A stretch of 64,000 bases of DNA, from the NCBI GenBank assembly GCA_020081605.1, contig JAHREC010000009.1, forward strand, positions 5,456,001 through 5,520,000, read 5' to 3'. This document shows positions 35,549-47,623 of this stretch, in pieces. Every line of letters begins with the position of its first letter. The stretch's first letter is position 1. Source of the DNA: Albifimbria verrucaria (Eukaryota; Ascomycota; Sordariomycetes; Hypocreales; Stachybotryaceae). The translations under genes and the position numbers were made by a program. The notes under the pieces were generated by a model. That model did no database searches, had not been told where the DNA came from, and worked only from the letters and a program-made list of their open reading frames with translations.

Positions 35549-37092
35549 TTGGTGAGATGATGCTGGAGAAAATTTGTAGCTGATCCAGAATGTGGGGGTT
35601 ATGGCATGGCTAAAGAAGAGTAGCCTTGCCTAATGATATTCAAACCAGCCAAATAGACCCCCGAAGTGAAAAAAAAATAAAAAGAGATGGCAAAATATTC
35701 TCTAGAATAACTAGTTCATACTTGTGAACATTATTAAATGAAGTAATGAAATGTTTAAATCAGCTTATATGGTGGAACCATGAAGTACCATGTTTAGCAT
35801 TAAATCACTAACCTGTAGTAACCGCGGCAGAGGGCAAAGAAGATTCAATAGATTTGCTAAAGCATACCGAGACATCACGACAAATTGTACAGGGATGTAA
35901 CCCTGAGCCTTCCTAATTAATTAGTGTTTAATTCCCTGGCTGTAGACTACTAATTTATGAATTGCCTGTAAGGCTTGATACTACCTGATAGGCTCCGTTG
36001 TATTTCTGTAGCTATGTTCGTCAGTACTTGTGGCGCCCAAGTTGCAGCGACTACTCTAAAGTATAGGGTAGGGCTCATGGCATCACCGCTTCTCATCCCC
36101 TGCCGGCTCCGCGATAATCAAGGATCGTCTTCATCAAACCTATCAACCCTCATATCCATTTCGGTCTGAAATTGTTCCGCTCAAGACGTGAATCAGTCTA
36201 TCCTGGACAAATGATAATATTATTTCTTCATGATGAGTGGGGCCTGCCAGCCTTATATACAGAGGACCAATGGAAGCCTTGCGTAAAGAACAGGCCATTC
36301 AGCCGCAAGCTTGGCGTTGCGGCTTGGCAAAGCCCCTGTGGCTTGGATGGCATGGCGGCTCGAGAGGGAGCTTTATTTCTTCTTTTCCCTTCATTCAGTC
36401 TCTGAAAGAAGTTCAATCGAAGCTGAAGAATTATTCAACGTTATGGCGCGTCTCTTCATCCGACTAGTGGCCCTCCTCCTTACCAGCCAGACAATCTCAG
36501 GCCAGGGCCTTGACCTTTAAGGTAGACTAGAACCCTCCGCCAGTGGTTCTCGACCCCGAACCGGGCAGGCAAGTATGATGGTGGCAAAACGATAAGCAAT
36601 TGGCTGCTCTCCTAATCTCACATAGTACAATGGCTTGGCGATTTTATCTATGTTGAAAGCGGAGAGATGTCAAGTCTCTTCTTACCTCTTATGATTGCAG
36701 GTCCAAGAGAAGGAACAATTTACAATAGAATAATTGAGCATCACAAAATAACATCTACTCCAGAGATTGTATATAAAAGATATTGTATTATGATAAACTG
36801 CGATTGACCATTTCCATAATGCAATATCTGAGTAGTCATCTTGGTAGCTTTAACCAGACATCGATACGTCGAGATTCACGTGCTGTGAAGGGCCAATAAT
36901 CCCTATAGCCTTGTAAACAAATTGATGTGTAGAATATTGCTGATTCTCCTCCGAATAAGTTCTCGTGTTGCAGTATTGTAGTATTGTGGATTTGGCTATA
37001 GTTAAATTACGTTAAAATAATCCTTAATTTACAGTAGGAGATAATCTTACCATTGACCGCGACGATGACCTAAGGTCTAGTTTTCTACCTCA
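35549..37092. other. intergenic, AT-rich
   Basis: About 1.5 kb with no convincing gene. The parts near 35660-35790 and 36640-37040 are AT-rich. Open frames at 36170-36520 overlap in several frames and lack protein-like composition. Confidence 0.5.
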
Positions 37093-37410
37093 CTACTGGC
37101 TGAAGCAAGACCCTGAAGTGCAAATGATCTCGCAGTAGCAGATAGCTGGGCAAACTTCCGCCTTACACGGCCTGCAACGCGGTTGGCAGCCTTTTGGAAC
37201 CTTTTTCTCACATGTCCAAGGGCATGCAGTTGCAGCTATAACATCAGTTGGGCAAAGCTGTCCTGGCTCGCATTGAGGGCCGATGTTATCAGCGTAGCAA
37301 TCAGTAGCTGGGCATTTATTCGCTGGGCTTTTTTCAGCCACTGGGCCAGCCATCGCTAGAGATGCGAGGGTGAAAAGAGCGAAAGCCTTGATGAACTGAA
37401 GTGTAGCCAT
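37093..37410 (-). CDS. small secreted cysteine-rich protein
   Basis: A 105-residue protein with a clear signal peptide (FIKAFALFTLASLAMAGP, cleavage after ALAMA-like sequence near residue 21). The mature part of about 85 residues has 14 cysteines, including CPWTCEKKVPKGCQPRCRPC and a C-terminal CYCEIICTSGSC. The even number suggests seven disulfides. Composition is typical of fungal apoplastic effectors or antimicrobial-type peptides, but I recognise no named fold. No frameshift or intron is needed. A TATAAATA box on the minus strand at 37495-37502 is about 90 bp upstream. Confidence 0.8.
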   Translation of the reverse strand: MATLQFIKAFALFTLASLAMAGPVAEKSPANKCPATDCYADNIGPQCEPGQLCPTDVIAATACPWTCEKKVPKGCQPRCRPCKAEVCPAICYCEIICTSGSCFSQ

Positions 37411-38564
37411 TGTAGTATAAGCAGTAGATACTGAACTGAGGATGGAAGGATGAAGACGAAAAAGTTGTCGATAACAAGATGAGAGAAGGCCTAGTATTTA
37501 TATTCAGATGAACCTTGTGAAATGGCTGACCTAGGGGCTCCTGATGCATCTATTCCATCTTACCGATGGCCCGAGAACCTCCTCGATCACCCGATCGCCC
37601 ACCCCGGCCATGTACATGGACGGGGAACAGGTCCGGCCGGACCAGGATTCATTCAAAAACATCATCTATACCTGTCGTACTTTCCAGCTCCCGGTTCTTC
37701 AGCTAAGCCGTGGCTTGGATCGTCCGCCAATGGTAAGAGTTTATAGGGTAGGACATTGGTCAAGGGCCCTCGTCGCTGAGTCATTAGAAACCCTGCGTAT
37801 TGGTTACACATGTCCTGCAATTACATAACTGATTCCCTTGAACGCACTCGAATCGGAATACAGGGAAAGGAGGCTGAGCCTTGGGCATGTGCGAGGTCTA
37901 TGAGGACAACTTATGTAAGGGTCATCTTTCCTTGTCTTCCAAGACAGACAGGGATTCTTTTTCATAACGGCTCCTCGGAAACATTGGACCAAATAGCGGT
38001 CAATGCATGCGTTCTTGGCGCTTACAACTCGCCCGATGTTTGAGGTCAGGCAAGAATCGTCCCATACAACAAATGATAGCCCCAGACATATGCATCAGGC
38101 CCTTAACCTGTGACTTCTCAGATGAACTCGCCATTATATAGTGCCCTTATTTTAACGATTTATAGCATCTTGCAGGATGTATAAATCTTTGGTGAATGTC
38201 AGTGAACTTACTATTGTTTTGCTAGATATCGACGATGAGAATCCAATTACCCACAGTGCTGTTCAATATGTCTTATTCCTAGAGTTCGTATCCAAGCCAC
38301 GTTGCCGTTGCACCAATGTGGGTTCACCCCTAAGTTCTAGGCTTTGTTGGTTGAGGCGTCTAAAGTGTGTTGTTAAAGATGCGTAGTCTTAGCAACAGCC
38401 AATCGCGAGAATCAACAAAGCAGGAAAATGTTTAAGAGAATGTGAAAGCTAGTATAGACCCTCCATTGACAAGGAGATTACATGAGGCTTAAGGAGTAAT
38501 GCAACGCAATCTGTGCTAACCTTTGGTCAAAAGTCTTTTCCAGAACTCCCCACGGGGCTGAACA
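37411..38564. promoter_or_regulatory. intergenic with promoter of the cysteine-rich protein
   Basis: Contains the minus-strand TATA box at 37495-37502. Frames reading over 37520-37830 have no supporting features. Nothing else seen. Confidence 0.4.
37495..37502 (-). promoter_or_regulatory. TATA box of the cysteine-rich protein gene
   Basis: TATAAATA on the minus strand, 85-92 bp upstream of the start codon at 37410. Confidence 0.55.
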
Positions 38565-40241
38565 CTAGATTGGGTCCTTGGTGCTGTGCGGCAAATATGT
38601 CGAATAGCTGAAACTCTCCTGGTCGATGCCTACCATTTGTACGGTCTGTCTTCCTCCCCCTACTTCCCCTGCCTCACCGGATGCCTTCTTGAAATCGAAG
38701 TACCACAAAGTACGGGCCAATGTCAAACTAGCTTCCATGATAGCCATTGTGCGACCGGCACAGGAACGATCGCCAAGTATAAAAGGAACAAAGGCTTTAT
38801 GCATAGGATCATGAGCCGAGTCTTCGGAGCCCAGCCAGCGTTCAGGCCGCCATGTAAAAGAGTCTGGAAAATACTCTTCGTTATGGAATAAGGCGTATAA
38901 ATTAATTCCAACTTGCGTGCCCCGTGGTATATGATGCCCATCGACAATAAATGGCTCGTTATTCTGAGTTACAGAGGCGTCTTGCTCTCTCCACAATGTA
39001 GAAATTGTGGGTGGTGACATGCGTAGGGTCTCATTAATGCATGCCCGGAGAAATTTGCAGCTACTGAGTTTCGATCCTGAACAAATCTGATCATCGTCTT
39101 GAAAGACAGATCGTATCTCTGCTGCGAGTGTACTGTAAGCGTTTTGATCACGCGATAGATAGAAGAATATTGCACTCATAGCGGTTGAAACTGTACTGCC
39201 ACCGGCCATTATGAAGAACATAGCCTCTGACCATATTTACCCTTCCTCAATTCCATCTTGGGCACTCCTGATATAGTCCGCCAAAACACTGAATAAATCA
39301 TGACGGATATCCTTGGGCTCAGCAATGCGTGTTTGAATCATATGCTGAACCGCTTTGCTAAACCGGATAAACTGTTGTTTACCCAGCGTCATTAGTAAAT
39401 TCTCAATAGGCGCAAGCAGCGGAAATTGCATATAAGTGTTGAGCTTCCAAGCAGCGTCGTCAATAGCAGGTAGAAGAAATTGATAAGGTTCTTCAGTCTG
39501 TGTCTTCAATGGATAGCCAAAAGCAAGTAAGCCCACCACATCGACTGCAAGTCGCTGAAAAACCGGGGTCATGTCAATCGGCAAATTTCTCTCAGACTTA
39601 TAAAGAATTGTGCGTAAAAGATGGTTATTTGAGCGTTCATCGAAGACTCGAAGGAGCGCATACCACTGTCTGTCAAGGCCTCGCTCATGAGTCTCCGTTT
39701 TCGACGATGATGAACTCGGTCAATAGCACTGACCACGCTTGGGTATGACCGACCCATTTGTGATTCCACATATGCTTGACCCTTGGTGACTTTGGAGTTA
39801 GGGTAGATATCTGTCTCAATCATTAATCTCGGGGGAACAACTGGGCACACCTCCTACCATAAAGAGCTTCAATAGAGTTAAAAACAAGTCGATTAGGCGC
39901 TTGTCGCACAATAGGGCCTAGATCGAGATACAATCGTTAGCTAGCCATGGAAAAATGGCGTTCTTGAACTACTACCGTATTTGGTGAAACTCTGGTGAAT
40001 TGCGATATGCTGGTTTTTTCTCAAAGTTAGCAATCCACCGTATGCATCTGAGAATTTGGCTAATAATGGCCCAGGGTAAGCTCTGAGTGGATCAGATAGT
40101 ATACGATAACATCCCAAGAAAAGCAACTACACTAGTCAGATAACTGGAGTATAAGGCCGGTGAGGATTGAGCTATGTTTACCAATGGTATTATGCAACAA
40201 CCTGTGTATATCGCAAGATTAAGCCTATCCACGAAGCCCAT
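38565..40241 (-). pseudogene. cytochrome P450 with in-frame stop before helix I
   Basis: Membrane-anchored heme monooxygenase. The inferred start MGFVDRLNLAIYTGCC gives a short anchor; the next exon has LRAYPGPLLAKFSDAYGG (hinge) and then GPIVRQAPNRLVFNS. The middle contains AFGYPLKTQ and the helix I threonine in MAGGSTVSTAM. ETLR is the ExxR motif, FTWRPERW the PERF-type motif, and FILGDRSCAGR the heme loop with the axial Cys. One base is missing at AAAA 39616-39619. A separate TAA at 39237-39239 lies in frame just before IWSEAMFFIMAGG, where the family normally runs through. A single homopolymer error does not remove it, and an intron there would be about 16 nt, too short. So the gene may be truly broken, for example by CAA to TAA. 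Substrate unknown. Confidence 0.75.
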
Positions 40242-41282
40242 GTTGATATTTGCGTGTGCAGATGAGTTATGTTAAAATGCTGCAAAACAGAGAAATAGGA
40301 TTTGGTGAATGCTACTGAAAAGTGTGGCAGATTGAAAGACATTAAGATGAGTGAAGAAACAATAACTGGGAATTGAGTTGGTGGTGGGCGAGGCCTCAAT
40401 ACCCTTTTAGAACCGTAGTCAGAGCTTATCATAATCTGTCCAATAACAAGGATACAAGCGCCAACGACATTTGGCTCAAAGCGATACTACCGTGCTAAGC
40501 TGCGAGGCTCACCCTGTTCTGCTTTTGTCTAGTCTTATCACTCCTGGTACCGTCTGCGTGCGTGGAGGATTATGTGGTTGGTTTGAAAGCTTACAAAAGT
40601 AGAAATTGTTACGCCACCGAGACATCGGATATCTCGGCATCACCAGTCAACACCGTTTACTGTATGGCCCTCAACACTACTGTGAGCACTCTAATACTAC
40701 GCTGAATCCCTGACGGGCGCTAGCTGTTGCTTGTGTTCCACATCATCTTTCTATCTCCAAACACGCTTGGAGGTACAGAAAGATTTAGCAGACCTACAAT
40801 GTGTCAATCTCCGCATTGTTGCATCAGTATCTTGACGTTCCCGTAGTTGAGACATTCGGTGTATATACATAATGAGAGGCTGCTGGAATATTGGCTACAG
40901 GTTAATTTTTAGCCCTTTAAGATGTTCAATTTCGTCCGGTATTTGTTGGTGACACGCACAGTCAGTTCCATTTTCTGCACCCCCAGAGGTTCGAGGGGAC
41001 ACAACAGGATAGAACAAATATAATAGTTATAAAATATATGAACTCAAAAGATATGGTAATGCCTAAAGGGGCTACGAGTGAGACGACCCGCGTTGGCAGC
41101 ATTCAAATGGTCACGCTCATGTAAAACATACTTTACGCTAATTAGCCCATAAGTACCTGGAAGAGAGGGGTAAAAGTTAAATGTTGTATCAAGCATGAAT
41201 TTATTCGATTCATGACGAATCATCACTATTAGGACTGTAACTATATTCTCATGTAGCTGCATATGTGGTTTCTCTTTCACGG
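40242..41282. other. intergenic
   Basis: About 1 kb between the P450 start and the GST 3' end. No gene recognised. Confidence 0.5.
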
Positions 41283-42144
41283 CTACTCATAATCTCTTTG
41301 CAGCCATTGACTCAATGCTTCATATAAGGCTAGGATTTCTGGCCACTCAGATAATCGTTCGAACTCTTCATCTCCTATTACTCGTTTGAGGAAATGTAAG
41401 AATGATACGACAATAATATCGGCCCAAGAAACTGCCCAGCATCAATGTTAGCCGCGTATTCAATATAAAGAGATGACTTAACGAGGCACATACTATTGTT
41501 TCCAAGAAGGAAGGTTCCCTTATTCTCTCTGAGCATTTCCGCAAGATCCCCGAATTTCTTCTTACTCCTAAGCCATGCTTCTTCACCACCGGATTTTTCC
41601 CTGAAGTCCTCAAGACTCATACCCAACCATCCTTCTCTAGTACGGCGGAAAAACTCGGCACTTGAGTTATTCAGAATATTACTTGCTACCTTGGCTAGTA
41701 AGATACCCTCGAGGCTCTCAAATAAGTCATAGACGATATCTTGAACACGCTTTGACATTGGATTATTCGCGGATAAAGTTGGGTAGTCTGGGAAACAATA
41801 GCGCTTCTCGATCTCTTGTATAATGTGAACTGAATTCATGGTGCATGTTCCATCTGTAAATCGAAGTGCAGGGACCGTATATTTTGTGTCTTTGTTGTTC
41901 CATGGCTTTATGCCGAACTTCTCAAGAGTAGGAGCTATCTCGGGATACTCTAGCCATGTCGTCTCATACGGTATACCCAAATAATTCAATGCCAGACGTA
42001 CTAGAGATTCCAAAGGTTTTGACGAATCAGTATTTAGCCTCAATTTAGTTGGCAGTGCTTACTCTTCCACGTATTCAACGACCAACAGGCACATCCCTTG
42101 TCCTTGCTTGGAATGTCGAATAGCGTTACTTGATTGGTAGACAT
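41283..42144 (-). CDS. glutathione S-transferase, LigE/FuA-like
   Basis: Fungal GST of the clade related to bacterial beta-etherase LigE and basidiomycete GSTFuA. Exon 1 is MSTNQVTLFDIPSKDKG, ending CACWSLNTWK. A 62-nt intron leads into RLALNYLGIPYETTWLEYP, the hallmark second helix of this clade. YTVPALRFTDGTCTMNS holds the cis-Pro and the glutathione-binding Ser. The C-terminal domain is all helical. A second intron (donor GTATGTG after LGNN) leads to SWADIIVVSFLHFLKRV and ends at QWLQRDYE. No frameshift is required, which is unusual in this window. Length is about 250 residues. Probably conjugates or reduces aromatic or etherified compounds; the adjacent P450 would fit a phase I/II pair, by inference. 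Confidence 0.88.
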
Positions 42145-42967
42145 CTGAGTAAAATTAGGACATAACACCTAGTGTTGAAGCTTTACGTAATTTGGTTTCT
42201 AGGAGATTAGAGGAGAACATAGGAATGTCAAGGAATACACACTGTGAAGGGATACATGCGGCTATTTTATACTTCTGACTTCCTGCTCCAATTACAAATT
42301 GCTCGGACATTACTCAATTTAGTAAGCCAAATATACTTTATCTCAACTGATGGCAATTCAAGACCTACTGCTAGGATGGGATAGGCGTTTCCTTAGTACT
42401 TATTTACAACAATCCACTGTAACTTATAACTTAATTGAACGAACGGCAATATAGCTTAGTCGAATAGTTGGATAATTGGGAATAGAAATATGGCCTGGGT
42501 CATTATTCTTATGATGAGAAAGCTCGTAGTATGTTGTTGGGCATTTACTTAATGACCGGGCTCAAGTATGCTACTGAAACTTGAACTGCTTCAACACTGA
42601 AGGACTGGCTACTTTCACCGAATATAGTTTAAACTCCAATAGCATTCTTAAAGACCGTAACGTTGTATATCAATCTAAGAACTGAGCAACATACCAGTAA
42701 TGAACATGGGATGGCACCATGAGTCAACAATTCAACATAGAGTAAAATGAACCATAAGCTCTACATCACCATATTTTGTCCTCACTTCAAGTTGTCAGAA
42801 TAAGTGTGCAAAATCATCGATACCAACGGGTATGCGTAAAGGATGTCAAAGAGCCGTATGAAAGGCTGTTTTGATTAAGTTCCTATAGTGTCTGTTTGGT
42901 ACGAGGTTTAATACATCTGCTAAGACACGCAGGCTGGTCTATGCGTTCTCTACATGAGCATTTGTAC
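42145..42967. other. intergenic, AT-rich
   Basis: About 820 bp hold the GST promoter and the 3' flank of the sugar porter. No gene seen. Confidence 0.5.
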
Positions 42968-45043
42968 TCATCTTCTGCTCTGTCGTGCTAGAGTCATCTT
43001 TACCAGGCCCTTGAAAACACTGTCCTCGGGTGGACTGCTGATTCCTACATCATGGCGTGCTTGCTCGAGCATGATCGTATCCTCAGCTCCGGTTCGGCTC
43101 TTGAACACGCGATCCATCTCTTCAAGGGTGGCACCCTTAGTCTCAGGCTATCCACATGGTATTAGAGTTGGTCATTCAGACATTCGAGTGGCATTGGCGA
43201 CTTACCAAGTACCACCAAACCCAAGCGATGCTTCCGCCGAGAAAGACTGCAAAGAAGATATACGTGCCCCACTCCCATGATTCGAACATGCTGGGCACAT
43301 AAAATGCAACGGCAAAGTTGTTGACCTATAGAGCGTTAGTAGACAGATAATTTGCATATACAAATGGACAAGAACTTGTAACTTGTATTTGTACTGAAAA
43401 ACCTACCCAATTACTTGAGGCACCGATCGATACACCTTTCGATCGTATTGAAAGAGGAAATATCTCAGATACCAAAGTCCAGGACACAGGGCCCCAGGTA
43501 GCACCAAAAGCACCCACGTATACCCAGATGAATGCAACGGCAGTCCAAGCTCCCGCAGGGTTGCCAGGCCAGTCATGCTGGAACTTTGCCACAATGATAC
43601 CTGGAATAACCATGCTGATCCACATGACTGCACTGCCCCAGATAAGCATCGGCTTACGGCCCCAACGGTCAATTAGAGCCATAGCAGGCAGGGTCGAGAT
43701 GAAGAATACAACACCAGTTACGCCGGTGGCAAGCAGTGCCTGAGTTCCACCAGTGAGACCGAGGCTCTGGAAGACCTCCGCGGCGTAGTAGATTATCGCG
43801 TCAATACCGCTCCATTGCTGGAAAAACATGACTAGCCAGGCGGTACAAACGCGTTTGAGGTTATCCCTGGTTCGAACAATATTCCAATACTGTGCCAACT
43901 CACTCGCCCAGATACTCCGTTCCTCTTTCTCAGAGAGGCTTGGAAAAGCCTTGGCGAAGGCACGCTGCTCGAAAGGCATTCTGCCTTAATCTCCTTGTAC
44001 TCTAACTGGAGCACGTTGTCGTCTGCAGGCAATTTGCGAAGCTTGCTCAGTACATTGATTGCTTCCTCGTCACGACCCTTTTGACCAGCCATCGAGGTGA
44101 AAATGGCAACCACCAGATACCTATGGCCAGGATCGCAGCGGGGACGCCTTGAATGATTGAGGGCAGCATCCAAGCGAGATTTGATTGAGATCCTCCAGTT
44201 CCACCGATATAGTTGCTTCCGTAGCCGATCCAAAAGGACAACATGATACCCAAGATAGTGGCGAATTGGTAGAAGGAAACGATGAAACCTCGCATCTGTG
44301 TAGGTGCAATTTCGGCGTTGTAGAGGGGCTACCTTATATTAGAGAATGTTTATGTCGTTCTATGTGACTTAAAATGATGCTTACCCAACTCCACTGAAAG
44401 TGCCTACACCAATACCCGTGAAGAAGCGTCCAGCGTATAGCAATGCAGGGTTATGGTGGGAGGCACCACAGTAGAGGTACGATCCAAGAACGACCCAACA
44501 GCAAGCTGAAAACATAGTATACTTTCGAGAAAAGACCTCGCCAAAGACACCGGCAGTCAAAGAACCAAGAATGCCACCAAGCTGCAGTACAGAGGTGAGC
44601 CAGCCTTTGGCACTGGAAGACTGGGCAACAGAAGGGAAGTTCTCGATAAAGCGGTGCATGACAAGGGATTGACCCAGCACACCTTGCTGATAGCCATATT
44701 CGAAGCCGCCAAAACTGTTTAGGATTTCAGCCCCGTGCTGGTCATGAAATTTTATTGTACAGGTGTGCTACATCAAGGAAGCCAACGGACTCGCTATCAA
44801 GAACTTTCTCCTTTCACCCCAGTTAGGGAGCGGTGTAGACTGAACACAGAGGGGGCATGCATAAAGACAAGGAAAGATAATGGAAAAAACGGGAGAAAAG
44901 AATCTAATGAGGAAGAGGTACTTACGACGCAAAAAGGCGATAATGATCAATCGAGGATTTGAAAATACTGTACTCCACTGATTCTTGGATACAGCTTGCA
45001 TGCGAACTGTCGCAGCCGCAGACTCGGGATTGGTTGGTGACAT
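42968..45043 (-). CDS. MFS sugar porter (hexose transporter-like)
   Basis: Plasma-membrane sugar:H+ symporter type with 12 expected membrane segments. The start MSPTNPESAAATVRMQ was preferred to upstream non-ATG codons. Seen in order: GGFEYGYQQGVLGQS (TM1), GRFFTGIGVGTFSGVGPLYNAE (TM4-5 region), LPFSPRWLVKKGRDEEA (PESPRxL-type motif), FQQWSGIDAIIYYA (sugar-binding QQxSG, TM7), LIDRWGRKP (D-R-x-G-R) and PETKGATLEEMDRVF (PETKG). At least four introns are present, including one ending in the PETKG motif (near 43140-43210). Single bases are missing at TTTT 44089-44092 and near 43985. About 540 residues. The conserved QQ and PETKG mark the sugar porter family; substrate could be hexose, pentose or a disaccharide. 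Confidence 0.9.
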
Positions 45044-47143
45044 CGCGACTATCCGAGCCACTAAATAATTGAATGTTTCTTTAGAAAATAAGGACTTGGC
45101 TCTATGGAACCGGATAAGCCTAGAAGGAAAGAACTCGTTTCCTAGTGTAACTCCAAAATGGAATGTGTAAATGGGTGGAAGACAAGGTCTTATATCAACA
45201 ATTTGTTTGAGTCACCACCCGAGGGCTTAAAATTCTTGATTTCAAACTCATGCACAAAGAGGGAGGAGTCTGAAGCCCTCGCCCTTGACGCACAAGGTCC
45301 GTTTTGCTGTATCCTTGCCACCATGGAGTGCCTAAAATTTCCTAAATTGGCCGCTTCTTGTTTTCTCCACAAACACCCATACCTACCCCATCCCTTATGA
45401 TGCGGAGAAGTAGTGGACGATGAGGAAGGGTCTGGGGAGCGGTCGATCATTCGTCCGGGTAACCTGGATTTTATCACAGAACTGTACATTGGCTTAACAT
45501 GGTCAACGCATGGCAGATAGCTGAGCTTTAATTAGCTTGGTATCCAGGGGCTTTTAAGCAGAATCTGGCAATCATTTTTGCTGGGAGACATTACCAGATT
45601 TACGGGATTCAAATCAGACCCTTAAGGTGGCTTTTTCTTGTTTTTTCTTGCTTGGGCCTAGCTCGAAGGTTATGTCACATAACCCACAGGCTGAGCACAG
45701 TTCACTTCCTCAAACCCTCACCCTAACGTGATGGTCATTTTAGCTACCTTCACACGAAGCGAATTGCCAGATTATGCTTGTTGAGGCAGGAACGCATTCA
45801 GCGTGAAGTCACACTGTCGCAATAGAATTAGTGTTGCGGGGCAATTTATGAGTCGTTTATCCCTGAGAGTTGTCGCCATAATGCGGTATCGTGTTCCAAG
45901 GCATATTGTAAGTTTCTTTTACCTATTTTGAGCAAGTTCGAAGGCCCAGGCGAAGAATGAATGCCTATATATGCTCAAAACTTTAGACAGCCCGCTTCAA
46001 GCAACAGCTGTCGTTCTCGGAAGGCCTGTGCATTATGCTAACTCATGCCACTCACTGTGGAGACTATCCATGCCACCAGCATCAGTTCTACCCATGACTC
46101 CGGAGGCTTTCGGTAGGCGGTGCAAAATCCCAAACAAGGTAAAGGGAGCCACCTATACCCATAGAATTAACTTGGACTATATCCGGCGGACTACTCTTTC
46201 ATGTTAAAAGCTAATCAAACTATCAGTCAAAGATTCGATTGTGATGGGCCTACATAAAGTTTAGCTTTAGTTATCAAAGCTTTTGTTGGTATTTTTGATA
46301 TAAGATTACCATGCCCCTTCCCTCCCTGGGGTTTGCATAATTGTATTTACGTCATGGGATAGCCCATTCTACTTGTAATGAGACACAGCATCTCGCATAG
46401 GCTTGATTCTACGAGACATGGCTTGTGTGTCTCCATTGAAGCTAGCCTATGGCTAAATTGTGCTACCAACACTGATAGTATGACACTGTAATCCTAACGG
46501 TTACTTCTAGAACAATCCCATCATCAGATTTGGTGTTCGGAAAGTCCCCAATGATGTCTTTACTTCAACTGAGCTCCCTGGCCTTAGCGTCTGTTCATCC
46601 TAGCCACATACTCATACGCGCGTTGTGAGTGAGACCCAAAGCCATACCATCTATAAAGTGGTGCAAATTCAAGCCTCCAGAAGCCGGTCGCCCTGCCTCT
46701 ATGACTCGTCATTCGATACTACACAGGTCTGAGGCATCTTGGGCTAAAGTAGTCTATAAGAATAATGGCTTGGATGATACCCAGTGGTCCCGGGTCTGAG
46801 AGCATATTAATACTGCCAGAAGTAAAGGTCTTTGCATAGATCTAAAATCTATCTATCAGAGCAAGGTGCCAAGTTACGTCACCCTATATTCAATACTCGC
46901 AGCCTTTCCTTACTTCTCTAGCAGTTTCACGAGCAAGTTCTACGAGCTACTAAGCTTCTACAGAGGAATCCACTTATAGTTGAACTAAGCCATTTATTTA
47001 GCCCTCTAACTATGTTTCCTGTAAACTACATATTCCGCCCTTCCAAGCTCTAATCTACAGCGAACAATCGAAGTTCGATTGGTTTGATCAACAATCATCA
47101 CTCCAACCTCTCCGGGCTCTCCAATGCCAATACAGGGGAGAAT
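45044..47143. other. gene-poor region
   Basis: About 2.1 kb. Frames seen here (for example 45190-45489 and 45971-46207) lack starts, motifs or protein-like composition. It could hold an unrecognised short gene or degraded repeats, but I cannot support either. Confidence 0.45.
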
Positions 47144-47623
47144 CTAAGGGCAAGGACCCTCGTTAGGGTCAACCCAGTACTGGTAGCCGTCGGTGATCTG
47201 GGTGCTTCCATGCTCACAGGCGCCAATCTCTTTGTTGAAACCGGCAAGGCACTCGTCGTAGTTAACGACTCTGTCAGCGGCATCCTTGCCGGAGTTGGTG
47301 ATAGCCCAATAAATATGATTCACCTTGCCGTCCTCGGCAGCCCATGTAGTGCAGTACTCCCAAGGGTTGCTCTTTGCCTCGATAGTGAGTGAAACCCCGT
47401 TGGCGGCGCCGCAGACATTGGTGGCATCACCATAGACCTCGTTAGGAAAGTCTCCACCGAGGCTACCGTGGAGATCGCTCCATTTCAAACCACCGCTATA
47501 GCAGCCGGTAGGGTTCTCGCACTGCGGGCAGACAGGGCCGCCGCTCTGAGGCTGAGGAAAGCCGCACGAGAGGCCAACGAGGCCGAGGGTAAAGCCGATT
47601 ATTCCGATAGAGATCATGATCAC
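47144..47623 (-). CDS. small secreted protein, effector-like
   Basis: A 159-residue protein with a hydrophobic N-terminus (MIMISIGIIGFTLGLVGLSC) that should act as a signal peptide. The mature part has seven or eight cysteines. It contains GGDFPNEVYGDATNVCG, CTTWAAEDGKVNHIYWAI, NYDECLAGFNKEIGACEHG and the C-terminal GYQYWVDPNEGPC. The pattern DCxxAFxxIxxxCxxG...GYxYxxDPNxGxC recurs in secreted ascomycete proteins and in the C-termini of some fungal chitinases; I recall no assigned activity. No intron or frameshift is needed. A TATATAA box on the minus strand lies at 47814-47820, giving a long (about 190 nt) leader that contains CT-rich sequence. Could act at the plant or microbial surface, by inference. 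Confidence 0.75.
   Translation of the reverse strand: MIMISIGIIGFTLGLVGLSCGFPQPQSGGPVCPQCENPTGCYSGGLKWSDLHGSLGGDFPNEVYGDATNVCGAANGVSLTIEAKSNPWEYCTTWAAEDGKVNHIYWAITNSGKDAADRVVNYDECLAGFNKEIGACEHGSTQITDGYQYWVDPNEGPCP

Noticed and set aside
37522..37828. Overlapping plus-strand frames upstream of the cysteine-rich protein
   Set aside because: They cover its promoter, lack domains and overlap each other in two frames.
39220..39240. A tiny intron removing the TAA in the first P450
   Set aside because: GTAAAT to the nearest AG leaves only about 16 nt, below any spliceable fungal intron, and it would remove conserved residues.
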